A stretch of 64,000 nucleotides of DNA from Antilocapra americana (GCA_007570785.1 ML660211.1:4462775-4526774), one strand, 5' to 3'; counted from the stretch's first letter, positions 12,186-25,135 are shown. The notes: generated by a model from the letters alone, not told the origin. Translations and numbers: made by a program.

Positions 12186-13880
12186 TGTGTTTATTCTTTT
12201 AAAATTATTAAAAATATTCACAATTGAGAAAGCAGGCAAATTCCCTTGACAAAATACTTCTTAATAATTCCATTTTCTTTTCATAATTCTCTAATGTCCC
12301 TAAAATTTTGTACTTAGCTCAAAAAACACAAAAGCTAGAACCATTTCAAGGGTGATTTGCAAACATCTCTGTAGGCCTTTTATTTATAACTATCATGAGT
12401 CTTCTGCTAATAATGTGGTATATACTTGTTAGAAAAAAATATTCACTGCAAAGATTTATTTCCATACAGCATGATTAATATTATATATAATTATTGTTTT
12501 ACTAATATACATAAGCTCAACAGAAATCAATAAAATATTAGCAAGACAACAGAAATCTAGAAAATAAATAAAGATATAGTTTCTACAGATAAAGTAATCA
12601 AAGGCAGTGCTAATATTTTCAATAACTTTTAATTCAAATTATTCATGGGAACCGTGGCTTGTTTTTTACAGGGACTTTTCAGTAAACATCAGACCATAAC
12701 ATTGAGAACCACAACATTTTGGAAAGTGACGAAACAAGTAAGACTATTAGCTTTAATTTTTATGTAAAATTCTGTTCAAAATATACAGTACCATTGCTAA
12801 AAATAAAAATGTTTAACCTCACTGATGTGTAAAAGAAGCATTCACCCCAGAGTTAAGAAAGTACTAATGAAAAAATTTACTACCACGGATAAGTGAATCT
12901 GGTTAAATGAAACATAAAGCAAACAAACAAAAATGATAAAGAAGAAGTTCTTATACTAATGAGCCACGCTGAGTCATGGAGAAGCACTTCTCGTTTTTTG
13001 TTCATAATATTTCTTGAAGGTACATAAAAGAGATCCATGAGATCAGAGAATCCATCTGAAAAGGGAAAACTAATGAAAAATTTTAGGAAAATCTGGGGCA
13101 AGAGGAGCCTTGTCATAGGAAAAAAATATATACTTTTAAAAATATCTGTCTTGAAATCTCAATAGAACCAAAGAAAATATTAACTTTTTAAATCAAAGGA
13201 TATAAGATAAAAAGGTTATATGTAGAACATAATAAAGGAGGATTATTTGAAATAATAATAATAATAAAGTATTGCAAAACATAAGACTCCTTTGAGTAGG
13301 GGGAAAGAAGAAACAATAATAGGATGTAAACCTACACATGCAGACAATGCAGAAGTTGTACTTGAATTTTTTAGCACAGCGTTTATGTAAAATGAACATG
13401 TTTACCTAATTACAATTCACTAAATGCAAACTTACCCTGATGAAGTGATAAAATTTTTAATCAAAGACTATGCCCCATAAGTAGACTGGCAAAATAATAG
13501 GCAAAACAAACAAAATGCACTTGCTAGAAAAATACAAGAAAGAAAACAAATGAAAATTGATCATAATGTCACCTGAAACCAGCAAAACAAAGTAGAATGA
13601 AAGTAATTTTGAAAGAAAAATTATGTGACTGGCAAATTTTACATCTATGATTTGTTGTTCATAAAACATAGCAACAGTAACAAAATCTTCAAAAGAGAAT
13701 CTTAACATAAAAGGACTGAGTAATCAGGACAACCTGAACCCTTCCTGAAAATGTCATCTGGCATTAGAATCTTGGGAAATATACTGAATTATTGTAAATA
13801 ACTAAGAATTTAAGGGAAAATAGGGGAAAGCGATTGATGTTCAATACTGAAACAAAAATCAAAAGTATATGTAGAATTAA
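12186..13880. other. Unassigned AT-rich sequence
   Basis: No gene or repeat family recognised. A short ATAATAATAATAAT run lies near 13252-13267. Minus-strand open frames at 12880-13116, 13193-13399 and 13457-13708 are hydrophobic and low in complexity, as expected of translated AT-rich DNA. Confidence 0.4.
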
Positions 13881-14075
13881 AAGCAATGAAGAGACTGCCT
13901 GCAATGCAAAAGACCTGGTTCAGTTCCTGGGTTGGAAAGATCCCCTGGAAATGGAAAAGGCAACCTATTCCAGTATTCTTGCCGGAAGAATCCTATGGAC
14001 AAAGAAGCCTGGCAAGCTACAGTCTATGGGGTTGCAAGAGTCGGACACGACTGGGCGACTAAGCACAAACAGACA
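13881..14075 (+). mobile_element. Bov-tA SINE
   Basis: tRNA-Glu-derived head (TGCCTGCAATGC, B-box-like GGTTCAGTTCCTGG at 13918) followed by the Bov-A body (AACCTATTCCAGTATTCTTG) and the BovB-derived 3' end (AGTCGGACACGACTGGGCGA). The extreme 5' end is diverged or lost. Confidence 0.88.
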
Positions 14076-15040
14076 GTACTTTCACGGATAAGAGTATTGA
14101 AATATTTTTAAAGAAATTTAAAGATAAAGTATCTAATTTTCAACAAAACAATCTGATTTAGAGTCCAATAATATGCAAGGATAAATTGAAAATGACTGTA
14201 GCAACAATATAAAGAAATATTAGTATATTATTATTTCTGACAAAGAAATAATACTTTTAACAATGTTAATACAATAATAAAGTCATTATTTAAACAATAC
14301 CCACAGAAATTAAAGCTAGTTAACTACCATATTATATATAGGAAAATTTTTCTATAAAAGAGAACTACCCAAAAATGAATAAAAATTGAAAGGAGATAAT
14401 AGGAAAGCAACTATACAAGTTATGATGATGAATTTTTAGAGATCAGAGAAAATATTTTATGATTCAATAAAAGCAAGTCTTTAAAATAATATAAATCAGG
14501 TATTCAGCAATCTGTCCATACACAGAACCAGACTTGTCAAACCCCAGGTCAGCCATTATCAATAAAGTGCTTATTGAATATTAAATCTCTTATTCAGTGT
14601 TTCATATAAAGTGCATTTCTGTTGATAGAATTTTTAAAGTGAAAGTCATGTTTCACTAATCTCTTCTAATGTTTCTATTTGTCAGAGAATACATATGTAA
14701 AAACATGACACAGAAGGTGGCTCAATAATTCTCACTTTATAACACATAAGAATGTATTTTCTTGCCTCTGTTATTTTTACTAGTCTTAAATTTCATGTCT
14801 GTAAGGTTTGCCATATTTTTTTTATTTTCGATGAATACATTTAATTTTATTAAAATAATTAAATTACCTAACTATAACTATCTGTTGCAGTAATATATGA
14901 TTGACAATATCTCAGTCAAGCTACAGTTTGAACCACAATAGTTTGAATCTTTTTGTAACAGATTTCTATCTAATGTCCCTATGCAGGTATTAGCTTAGTA
15001 ATTATTATATAAAGTATACTAATTATGATATATAAAATCA
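14076..15040. other. Unassigned AT-rich sequence
   Basis: No gene or repeat family recognised; no open frame of note. Confidence 0.4.
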
Positions 15041-15958
15041 GGAAAGGAGTACATCAAGGCTGTATATTGTTGCCCTGCTTATTTAACTTATATGTGGAAT
15101 ACATCATATGAAATGCTGGGCTGGATGAAGCACAAGCTGAAATCAAGATTGCCAGGGGAACTATCAATAACCTCTGATATGCAGATGACACCACCGTTAT
15201 AGCAGAATGCAAAGAACCAAAGAGCCTCTTGATGAAAGTGAAAGAAGCGAGGGAATAAGTTGGCTTAAAACTCAACATTCAGAAATCTAAGATCATGGCA
15301 TCTGGTCCCATCACTTCATAGCAAATAGAGAGGGAAATAATGGAAACAGTGAGAGACTTTATTTTGGAGGGCTCCAAATCACTGCAGATGGTGACTGCAG
15401 CCATGAAATTAAAAGACACTTGCTCCTTGGAAGAAAAGCTATGACCAAACTAGGCAGTGTATTAAAAAGCAGAGACATTACTTTACCAACAAAGGTCCGT
15501 CTAGTCAAAGCTATGGTTTTTCCACTAGTCACGCATGGAGGTAAGAGTTGGACTATAAAGAAAGCTGAGTACCAAACAGTTGGTGCTTTTGAACTGTGGT
15601 GTTTGAGAAGACTCTTGAGAGTCCCTTGGACTGCAAGGAGATCCAACCAGTCTATCCTAAAGGAAATCAGTCCTGGGTGTTCATTGAAAGGACTGATTTT
15701 GAAGCTGAAACTCCAATACTTTGGCCACCTGATGCAAAGAACTGACTCATTTGAAAAGACCCTGATGCTAGGAAAGATTAAAGGTGGGAGGTGAAGGAGA
15801 TAACAGAGAATTAGATGGTTGGATGGCATCACCGACTTGATAGACATGGGTTTGAGCAAGGTCTGGGAGTTGGTGATGGACAGGGAAGCCTGACGTGTTG
15901 CAACCCATGAAGTCGTAAAGAGTCAGATACGACTGAGTGACTGAACTGAACTGAACTG
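15041..15958 (+). mobile_element. BovB LINE, 3' half
   Basis: Begins inside the RT (GGAAAGGAGTACATCAAGGC) and runs to a complete 3' terminus (GACTGAACTGAACTGAACTG). The active-site YADDTT is still legible near 15179-15195, but the codon before it has become a stop (CTCAGA changed to CTCTGA) and more stops follow. The frame at 15420-15794 covers the post-palm C-terminal block (LLGRKAMTKLGSVLKSRDIT, then ELWCLRRLLRVPWTARRSN). Confidence 0.93.
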
Positions 15959-16243
15959 ATATAAAGTTGTCAAGAATGTATTTAAATATTAAAGTTTCAA
16001 TTTTCCATATTCAATTCAGGTCATATATATATGAATTAAAATATGTTTTCATATATATAAGCAAGATTTGTTCTAAGGCCATCAAGAGTTCAGGTGTTCA
16101 TCACTGTTGTATGCTGCAGGGGAGAAAATATGTAAGATTATTTTAATTGCCATGAGCAATCATTGAATAATTGGTGATATGTCGACAGAATGACACAATG
16201 GCACATTTGCAGAATCATCTGTCTTCATCTGTCTTTTTATCTT

Positions 16244-16252
16244 TATAAAAGG
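16244..16252 (+). promoter_or_regulatory. TATA-like box
   Basis: TATAAAAGG, a good match to a TATA box, about 94 bases upstream of the first ATG of the 16338-16562 frame. In AT-rich DNA this can arise by chance; no other core-promoter element was identified. Confidence 0.2.
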
Positions 16253-16337
16253 ACCAAATTTATTTTCCCCCTCCTACATCTTTTCAGTACTAAACATTCT
16301 TAAAAACTGAGATGTAGGAATAACATCTATTTGCGAT

Positions 16338-16562
16338 ATGCTCAAAATCATGACTTCAATCACCCTCATCTATCACTTGCTTTTTACCAGTTTATTATTT
16401 TTGTCTCACTGTGCAGAAATGAAAAGAAATTCAAGAAAGGATCCTGAAATAATATCCCTTTTCATATCAAGTTTACCAGCTGTGATAGTGGAGACAATTT
16501 TCCCCAAAAGGACCCTCCTTCTTATCTTGCTGATGATGAGTCTTTGGAGCCTTTTTAGTTAA
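16338..16562 (+). other. Unrecognised 74-residue open frame, signal-peptide-like start
   Basis: From the second Met (residue 5) the peptide starts with a hydrophobic stretch (LIYHLLFTSLLFLSHC) and then a charged segment (EMKRNSRKDPE), the layout of a secreted or membrane protein's N terminus. The second half turns hydrophobic again and ends at TAA. After about 16470 a different forward frame stays free of stops to about 16556, so a frameshift is possible. I cannot match it to a known family. It could be a relic exon or a chance frame; chance is more likely. Confidence 0.2.
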
Positions 16563-16994
16563 GCTATGACAATCAGCTTTTGCTGGACTCCTAGCATGTA
16601 TGGATAAAGAGCCAGTTGGTAGAAAATTCTAGATGTGCTGTCTCAAACCATACGGAGTTCATGGCTATGGATTTGAATTTCTCTACTGTTTTACATTCTG
16701 GTGTTTTTGATTGAAGATGTTCAGTTAGATTGATACTCTTCTCTAAAATCATTTGGTGACCCATTGCCTACTTCTGTGCCTGATTTTGCAACATTAAATT
16801 TTGTAAATTTGAATTATTTTTGCATTTCAATAATGTAACAGTAAGTTGTATAATTTAATAATTAATAAAGCAAAATATGAGGATGAAAAAATGCTACCAA
16901 TGAGTCTTACCTCTTTCTGAGATGTATTTTTTTTCATATAAGAGGACAAGGAGTTTTGTGACACATTTTAATGGGCCTATTATATGCCACCCCT

Positions 16995-19900
16995 TCACAG
17001 CCTTGTCATGACAAAGAGGTCTGCATTACTCAATGAAGCTATTAGCTATGCTGTGCAAGAGTTCTGACAAAATGTGGTCCACTGGAGGAGGGAATGGCAA
17101 TCCACTCCAGTATTCTTGCTTGGAGAGCCCTGTGGACAGTATGAAAAGGCAAAATGATATGACAGCAAAAGATGAGCACCCCAGGTCAGAAGGTGTCCAG
17201 TATGCTACCGGGGAAGAGCAAGGGACAATTACTAATAATTACAGAAATAATGAAGTGGCAGGACCAAAGTGGAAATCACACTCAGCTGCAGATGTGTTTA
17301 GGGGTGAAAGTAAAGTCTGTTGCTATAAAAAAAGTATTGCTCAGGAACCTAGAATTTTAGGTCCATGCATCAAAGTAAATTGAACATGGTCAAGTAGGAG
17401 ATGGGAAGAGTAAACATTGACATCTTAGGAATCAGTGAACTGAATAGGACAGGAATGGGTGAATTTAATTCAGATGATCATTATCTCTACTACTGTGGAC
17501 AAGAATCCCTTAGAAGAAATGGAGTAGCCCTCACAGTCAACAGATGAGTCCAAAGTGTAGTACTTGGGTGCAATCTCAAAAACGACAGAATGATCTCTGT
17601 TCATTTCCAAGGCAAACCATTCAAGATCACAGTAATCCAAGTTTGTTCCCCAAAAACTGATGCTGAAGAAGCTGAGGTTGACAGATTCTTTGAAGACATA
17701 TAATACCTTCTAGAATTAACATCAAAAAAGATGTCCTTTTCATCATAAGGGCCTGGAATGCAAAAGTAGGAAGTCAAGAGATACCTGGAATAACAAGCAA
17801 GTTTGGCTTTGGAGTACAAAATGAAGCAGAAAACAGCTAACAGAATTTTGTCAAGAAAATACATCAGTCATAGCAAACAACTCTTCCAACAATGTAAGAG
17901 ATGACTCTACATATGGATATCACCAGATGGTCAATATTAAAATCAGACTGATCAGTCTTGGGTGTTCATTGGAAGGACTGATGTTGAAGCTGAAACTCCA
18001 ATACTTTGGCCACCTCACGTGAAGAGTTGACTCATTGGAAAAGACCCTGATGCTGGGAAGGATTGAGGACAGGAGGGAAAAGGGACAACAGAGGATGAGA
18101 TGGCTGGATGGGATCACCGACTCGATGGACATGGGTTTGGGTGGACTCTGGGAGTTGGTGATGGACAGGGAGGCCTGGCGTGCTGCAATTCATGGGGTCA
18201 CAAAGAGTCAGACATGACTGAGCAACTGAAATGAACTGATTATGTTCTTTGCAGCCAAAGACAGAGTAGCTCTACACAGTCAGCCAAAACAAGACATGGA
18301 GTTGACTGTGACTCAAGTCATCAGCTCTTTATTATAAAATTTAGGCTTAAATTGAAGAGAGTAGATAAAACAAGTAGGCCACTCAGGTATGACCTAAATC
18401 AAATCCCTTATGACTATACAGTAGAGCTGATTAATAGATTCAAGGGATTAGATCTGGTAGACAGAGTGCCTGAAGAACTATGAACAGAGGTTCATAATGT
18501 TGTACAGGAGGTGATGACAATAATCAGTCCAAAGGAAAAGAAATGCAAGAAAGCAAAGTGGTTGTCTGAGGAGGCTTTACAAATATCTCAGAAAAGATGA
18601 GATGGGGAAGGTAAGGGAGAAAAGGAAAGATTCACCCAGTAGGATGCAGAATTCCAGAGAATAGCAAGGAGAGATAAGACGTATTTCTTAAATAAACCAT
18701 GCAAATAAATAGAAGAAAGCAATAGAATGGGAAAGACTAGCGGTCTCTCTAAGAAAGCTGGAGATATTAAGGGAACATTTTATGCAAAGATGAGCACAAC
18801 AAAGGACAGAAATGGCAAAGACCTAACAGAAGCAGAAGAGATTAGAAGAGATGGCAAGAATACACAGAAGAACTATTCATAAAAGGTCTTAATGACCCGG
18901 ATAACCACGATGGTATGGTCATTTACCTAGAGTCAGCTATCTTGGAGTGTGAAGTCAAGTGGGACCTAGGAAGCAATGTTATTAATGAAGCTAGTGGAAG
19001 GATGAAATTCCAGTTGAGCTACTTAAAATCCTAAAAGATGATGCTGTTAGATTCCACACTCCATATGTCAGCAAATTTGTAAAACTCAGCAGTGGCCACA
19101 GGACTGAAAAGGGTCAATTTTCATTCCAATTCCAAAGAAGTGCAATGTCAAAGAATGTTCAAACTATCATACAATTGTGCTCATTTCAAATTATAGAAAG
19201 ATAATGCTCAAAATCCTTCAAGTTAGGTTTCAGTAGTATGTGAACCAAGAATTTCCAGATGTACAAGGTGGATTTTCAAGAGTCGGAGGAACCAGAGATA
19301 AAATGGCCAACTCCTTTGGATCATGGAGAAAGGAAAGGAGTTCCAGAAAACCATCTCCTTCTCTTTCATTGATTATGCTAAAACCTCTGACAGTTCAGAT
19401 CACAACAAACTGTGGAAAATTCTTAAAGAGCTAGGAATACCAGATCACCTTACCTGTCTCCTGAGAAATCGTATTTCTGTGTGTGGGTCAGAAGCAACAG
19501 TTAGAATAAGACAAGGAATAATTCACTAGTTCATAATTGAGAAAGGAGTATGACAAGGTTGTATGTTGTCATCTTGCCTGTTTAAATTATATGCAGAGTA
19601 CATCATGTAAAGTGCTACACTGGATGAATTACAAGGAATCAAGATAGACAGGAGAATTATCAACAACCTTAGATATGCAGATGATACAACTCTAATGGCA
19701 TAAGTTGAAGAGCAACTAAAGAGCCTCTTGGTAAAGGTGAAAGAGGAGAGTGAAAAAGCTGGCTTAAAAGTCATCATTCAAAAAACTAAGGTCATGGCAT
19801 CTGGTTCTATCATTTCAGGGCAAACAGAAGGGAAGAAGTTTTAGGCAGTGACAAATTTTATTTTCTTGGACTCTAAAATCACTGTGGATGGTGACTGTAG

Positions 19901-20436
19901 CCATGAAATTAAAAGATGCTTGATTCATAGAAGGAAAGCTATGACAAACATAGACAGTGTATTAAAAAACAGAAATCAGTTTGTAGACAAATGTTCTAGT
20001 CAAAGCTATGGTTTTTCCAGTAGTCATGTACAGATGTGAGAGTTGGATCATAAAGAAGACTGACTGGCAAAGAATTGATGCTTTTGAATGGTGTTGCTGG
20101 AGAAGACTCTTGAGAGTCTATAGACTGCAAGGAGATCAAACCAGTCAATCCTAAAGGAAATTAACCCTGAATATTCATTGAAAAGCCTGTTTCTGAAACT
20201 GAAGCTCCAGTACTTTGGCCACCTGTTGCAAAGAGCTGACTCACTGGAAAAGACCAAAGACAAAAGAAGAAGGGGGCAACAGAGGATGAAATGGTTGGAC
20301 AGTATCACCAACTCAAGGGACATGAGCTTGAGCAAACTCCTGAAGATAGTAGATGACAGGGAAGCCTGGTATGCTGCAATCCACTGGATGGCAAAGGGCT
20401 GGATTTGACTTAATGATTGAACAACAACAATAGCAA
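16995..20436 (+). mobile_element. BovB LINE, near full length, with a nested BovB tail
   Basis: Contains the 5' UTR (from CACAGCCTTGTCATG near 16996), endonuclease region, linker, RT and 3' end (GGATTTGACTTAATGATTGA). All domains are traceable but stops and frameshifts break the frame throughout. The RT active site YADDTT remains at about 19674-19695, soon followed by a stop. A second, 5'-truncated BovB tail is inserted at 17951-18234 in the endonuclease region. The 3' terminus lacks the usual clean TTCAG repeats and passes into CAACAACAATAG. Confidence 0.93.
17951..18234 (+). mobile_element. BovB 3' tail nested inside another BovB
   Basis: Starts ATCAGTCTTGGGTGTTCATT and ends GCAACTGAAATGAACTGAT. 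The host element resumes with TATGTTCTTTGCAGCC, the exact continuation of its endonuclease region. ACTGAT is found at both edges (17947-17952 and 18235-18240), though the element's own terminus resembles this, so the duplication is not certain. Confidence 0.9.
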
Positions 20437-21272
20437 ATTACACACTAAGAAATTTGGGGTTATTTTACATGACGATGTCTAACATCAGAGACAAGATAAA
20501 ATACGAAAGTCATCAGTTACTAGATTGTGCCAATTCTCACTCTTGATGTATTTATTGAACAATTATTTACCATATGGTTGTTTTATTCCAAGCACTATTC
20601 TAGGAAAAAGAGTAGCTAATGATTTATTTTTTAAAAGAAATGTTTAAAGTCTATTTAAGAGAGCCATGCAGTAAACAAATATGTAAACTACATATAGCAT
20701 ACTAAGTGCAGATACATACTATAAAGAAAAGCAATGAACTATAAAAGGGAGAGAGCAGTGTGTGTGTGTGTGTGTGTGTGTGTATAACCACACAAACACA
20801 CACAACTTTGGTATAAACAGTAAAGAAAGAACTCTTTGATAAGGTGATCTTTTGAGAAAGCTGAAAGAAGCAAGGAGAGGAAATAATCTATATGAGCTTC
20901 TTTACATTTCTCTAATTTATACACATTTTTTTCATTATTTATGCTACTACTAACTTAGTTCATAATCCAATCCCAGTGATCCACATCCCCAGCCATCTCC
21001 TTTCTCATCCTTCTTCACATAGCATTTAGAGCTGAAAATTTTATCATTCCCTATGTGAAATCCTTCACTAGCTTCCATCAAAATGATGTCTACATTCTTT
21101 AATAAGGTATACCTAGAGCATCCTTGTTACTGCATGTAAGGAAATGTTCTATGAAATATTTTTCCTCAACCTATTTTAAACTGGTGAATCTACATACCTC
21201 AGGATGCAGTCTGGCTGTCCGTATCTCTGGGAAGATTTCCTAGACAAGTTTGATACCTCCTCTTAAGTAATA
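20437..21272. other. Mostly unassigned; TG microsatellite and possible L2
   Basis: Holds a TG microsatellite (20758-20783). The part at 20985-21180 faintly resembles the 3' region of L2 (ATCATTCCCTATGTGAAATC followed by TTCACTAGCTTCC), but divergence is too high to be sure. Confidence 0.35.
20758..20783. repeat. (TG)n microsatellite
   Basis: About 13 uninterrupted TG units, followed shortly by CACAAACACACACA, giving a weak inverted TG/CA pair. Confidence 0.95.
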
Positions 21273-21722
21273 CTTTCAGTTCAATTCAGTAGTTCAGTCG
21301 TGTCCAACTCTTTGCAATTCCATGGACTGCAGCACACCAGGCTTTCCAGTCCATCACAAACTCAGGAGTTTACTCAAACTCATGTTCATCGAGTCTGTGA
21401 TACCATCAAAACCATCTCATCCTCTGTCATCTCCTCCTCCTGCCTTCAATCTTTTCTAGTGAGTCTTTTTAGTGAGTCAGTTCTTTGCATCAGGTGGCCA
21501 AAGTATTTGAGTTTCAGCTTCAGCATCAGTTCTTCCAATGAATATTCAAGACTGATTTCCTTCAGGATGGACTGGTTGGATCTCCTTGAAGTTCAAGGGA
21601 CTCTCCAGAGTCTTCTCCAACACCACAGTTCAAAAACATCAATTCTTTGGTTCTCAGCTTTTTTTAGAATCCAGCTCTCAAATCTGTACATGACTACTGG
21701 ACTAGAGGGACCTTTGTTGTCA
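21273..21722 (-). mobile_element. BovB LINE 3' end
   Basis: Begins at the left with the reverse-complemented terminus (TTCAGTTCAATTCAGTAGTT) and runs to GACCTTTGTTGTC, where the element is 5'-truncated. AAGTAATA occurs at 21265-21272 and 21723-21730 and may be the target duplication, though the BovB text itself also contains AAGTAAT at that point. Confidence 0.92.
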
Positions 21723-21730
21723 AAGTAATA

Positions 21731-22335
21731 ATTTAGTCATTCCCAAATAAGAACATTTACCAAGCCTTGGTATATTGAATGTCAAATTTTATCTTTCTTT
21801 CCTTATATTAGAAGAAAGGATCTGTTTCCTTGCATAAAAATGTGATGTGTTACTCATATTCTTTATTTATTAAATAACTGTGAATAAATAAATGAAAATA
21901 ATGAAACATTTCTATAATTATACTATTAGCAAATGTGAGGGTGAAATTGGAACTGAATCAAATCTAAAAGTCTATGATTTATTAATAATAAATGATACTG
22001 ATTCTAGGGAAATTATTTTAATTTTTTTTGGTTCATATAGATCTTTTTATAGAAATTTCAATGTATGTGACATTTGAAAACCCCCCACATACACAGAAAG
22101 GAAACTTATTCTGTAAAATATTTAATTATTAATTTTACACATGTTGCACCAGTTTTCATTGGATGTACAATGGTTTATTGATTTTAACTATCTGAATCAA
22201 ACTAGTCAAGTATGAGGTAGAAACTCTTACTACCAATCAGTTCCAACTATACTATTTTGAAAACTTGTATTTTTATTCTATAGTCACACAGAGAAAGCCA
22301 TTTGTTATTCACTGCCCCCTACCTGCACCATTGCT
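21731..22335. other. Unassigned AT-rich sequence
   Basis: No gene or repeat recognised; a run CCCCCC at 22081. Confidence 0.4.
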
Positions 22336-22531
22336 GTTTTTTTTTTTTTTATTGTTTTTGCCATACATTGTCATGATATCACCATGGGTTTACATATGCT
22401 TCCCCTCCAGAACCTCCCTCCNNNNNNNNNNNNNNNNNNNNNNNNNNNNNNNNNNNNNNNNNNNNNNNNNNNNNNNNNNNNNNNNNNNNNNNNNNNNNNN
22501 NNNNNNNNNNNNNNNNNNNNNTTTTTTTTTG
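22336..22531 (-). mobile_element. L1 3' terminus disrupted by an assembly gap
   Basis: A T-run at 22338-22352 followed by the reverse complement of the bovine L1 3' end (TTTTTGCCATACATTGTCAT, then CCATGGGTTTACATATGCTT). It runs into 100 N at 22422-22521 and a T-run on the far side. The length of the missing segment is unknown, so the 5' extent cannot be given. Confidence 0.85.
22422..22521. other. Assembly gap (100 N)
   Basis: Exactly 100 undetermined bases, the usual placeholder for a gap of unknown size. It sits in L1 sequence, a common reason for a collapsed or unbridged repeat. Confidence 0.99.
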
Positions 22532-22616
22532 AGATTATCTGCCTAACACAAATTATTATATCAATAAAAGCTGTCCATTGAATTGAATTTGTTCATATTG
22601 CAAAAGGCTACCCTTT

Positions 22617-22828
22617 GTGAGCCTACAGTGGCTCAGTCTGTGTAGAATCTGCCTTCAGTGCAGGAGACTCAGCTTCAGTCCTTGGACTGGGGATATCCCC
22701 TGGAAAAGGAAATGGCAACCTAATCCAGTATTCTTACCCAGGAAATCCCACAGACAGAGGAGCCTTGGGGGCTGGAGTCCATAGGGTCACAGAGAGTCAG
22801 ACACAACTTAGCAACTAAACCACCATGA
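22617..22828 (+). mobile_element. Bov-tA SINE
   Basis: tRNA-derived head (CAGTGGCTCAGTCTGTGTAG, GTGCAGGAGACTCAG), body AAAGGAAATGGCAACC and 3' end GAGTCAGACACAACTTAGCA. Near full length. Confidence 0.92.
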
Positions 22829-23639
22829 ATATAGCTGAGGAAAAGTATACTAATCTGCAGTACCAAGGAAAGACAATTTCAGCAGTTTCAAGACAATTTC
22901 CTATATAAATAAAAAAGAAAATAAATTTACCATGGGTTTGTTGAGCTTACACAGGGTAAATATAATATAAATAGAGAAGTATTCATTCATTAGGAATTGA
23001 ATCCAAGTGAAAAGCACCCATCTTCCACCTACAAATTGTGATCTCTATGACCAAATGAGAAGCTCTGGGAAAGTAAAGAATGAAAGGTAAAAAAATATTA
23101 AACATCACATTTTCAACTAAACCAGAAGTGCAGAATCAGCTGCCATAAACCATGATAGTACTATGTTAGAAATGTTTGCATTTCTAATTGTTAAAGTGCT
23201 ACTCTGATGTTTTTAGAAACCATAAATCTAACTCTCTGCACAGAAAATAATTATATGCTTAGTTACCAAGAAAGTTTTCTTCTACTGTTGTCTCTACCTG
23301 GTAAGCTTCCCTCTTACTTTCTCAATCAAAATGTTATCCATCCTTCATTTCATAGGGTTAATCTTACCATGAAAACCTTCCTGATTGCTCTTGCAATCAA
23401 ATGCTCCTTTTTTTTCTTCCAACTTCCTACAACTCCTTAATTTACTTTATCTGCTTAAAATTTTTCAGGTTAGGTTATTTGTAATGTGCCATACACTCCC
23501 CAGTCAACTTAAAACATTGTTTTATCTGCCTTCATATTTTTAAAAACACTAAATAGATGATTTTGGAGATCACAGAAATACAGTTATTGAAAAAAAATTG
23601 AAAAGGTTAATGATCGCTAAGTTTCCATCATAACTGTTG
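22829..23639. other. Unassigned; possible L2 relic at 23270-23450
   Basis: Most is unassigned. The stretch around ATGAAAACCTTCCTGATTGC (23370) resembles the L2 3' block that reads AGCCTTCCCTGA, preceded by a CATCCTTCATTTCA-like segment. Weak evidence only. Confidence 0.35.
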
Positions 23640-23961
23640 TCCCTTTGACTGCAAGGACATCTTACCAGTCAATCCTAAAGGAAATCAACCCTAAATATTC
23701 ATTGGAAGGACTGATGCTGAAGCTCCATTACTTTGGCCACCTGTTGGCAAAGAGCCAACTCACTGGAAAAGACCCTGATGCTGGGAAAGACTGAAGGCAA
23801 AAGGAGAAGGGGGTGGCAGAGGATGAGATGGTTCGATAGCATCACTGACTCAGTGGACATGAACTTGAGAGAATTCCAGGAGATAACAAAGGACAGAGGA
23901 CCCTGTCATGCTGTAGTCCATGGGGTCACAGAGTCAGATACATCAACTGAACAACAGCAAT
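23640..23961 (+). mobile_element. BovB LINE 3' end
   Basis: Starts CCCTTTGACTGCAAGGACAT and carries the standard 3' UTR (ACTGATGCTGAAGCTCCATT, AAGACCCTGATGCTGGGAAA) to CATCAACTGAACAACAGC. 5'-truncated. The open frame at 23733-24002 lies wholly in BovB tail and flank. Confidence 0.92.
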
Positions 23962-25135
23962 GTGACTGTAACATCCAAAGGTTGTCACTTCATTCTTATT
24001 AGTGATACTGACCTAAGGCACAACTGCAAGTGACAGGCGTATGGTGGATTAATTGAAGAGAGAATTTTCCATGGCTCTTTTCTTCTTCTGCATGTCAGGG
24101 AGGCAGAGGCTCTGACTTTTTGCTCCAGACAAACTTTGCAAGAATGTTTGTATAGTAAACAGTCTTGGAAGATAGAAATGACATTTCCTTCTGAGACATA
24201 GGGAATGCAAAGTTAAAGTCTCAAAGACTCCTCTTAGTTCTTCACAGTGGGCTTCAGGGACTTCAGGAAAGCAACAAGAAAGTTACTGTAAATAGTGACA
24301 GAAAGCATTGAGTTCAATGTATTCTTGGACCATATTTATGCATCTTGAATTTGCTTAAGTGAATTTGGTTAAGCTTCTAAAATAACTTAAAGTTATGAGG
24401 AAGTAGATGATAAAATATTCATCATCCCTTTAAATTACAGAAATAGAGTCTATAAGAAAGAGCAAGATGTCATTATTTTATCATTCAGTATGAAGGCTTA
24501 TCTATTAGTTTTAGTAAATAGAATCATTATAATCATGAAATATAATAGACACTAGCTTAATTTCTTAATTTAACAATGCAATATAGTATGTAAAACACTT
24601 CTTCCTTCATTTCATTTGGGTACATTATTAAGTAGAAACATCTTAAGAAGTTTATGGGTTTTTTGTACATAAGATATTCTAATCCGTTCCTCAACTGGAC
24701 TGTTATTTTTAACCTGAGGACATTTTGTATGAAATTTTTCATGACCAATCCTGTCTTTAATACAACCATGAAGCCATTGCTAATGGTATATTAGTATTTA
24801 TAAATAATTTTCTATCTAAGGACCAAGTTGTTTTTTCTCAGCCTAAGGCAAAGTTGTATGATACATACACAGTATCATAAAATATTCTCAGACCTATTAA
24901 TTATTTATCAGCCATTAATTCACACCAATTGTTCTGTCAAAACATTCTAATTTTTAACATGAGAGATAAATTATACATTGCTTTGCATTTTTACTATTAT
25001 TTAGAATTGTGATACCCTTTCCTAATGAGTTTTCAAAACTCTATCCTTTTTCAGAGAGTTTCTGAATTCTCAGCTACCAAAACCAGAGTAGCTGAGACAA
25101 AATAATGGCAAAATAAGAAAGCAATATGCAGATTA
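23962..25135. other. Unassigned sequence
   Basis: No gene or repeat family recognised. A slightly less AT-rich part near 24060-24280 has no long open frame. Confidence 0.4.

Larger units (their letters stand above)
15959..16994. other. Unassigned sequence with one signal-peptide-like open frame
   Basis: AT-rich, no repeat family recognised. It contains a frame at 16338-16562 listed separately and a TATA-like element at 16244. Confidence 0.4.

Noticed and set aside
22265..22581. Open frames running through the N gap
   Set aside because: They are open only because undetermined bases contain no stops.
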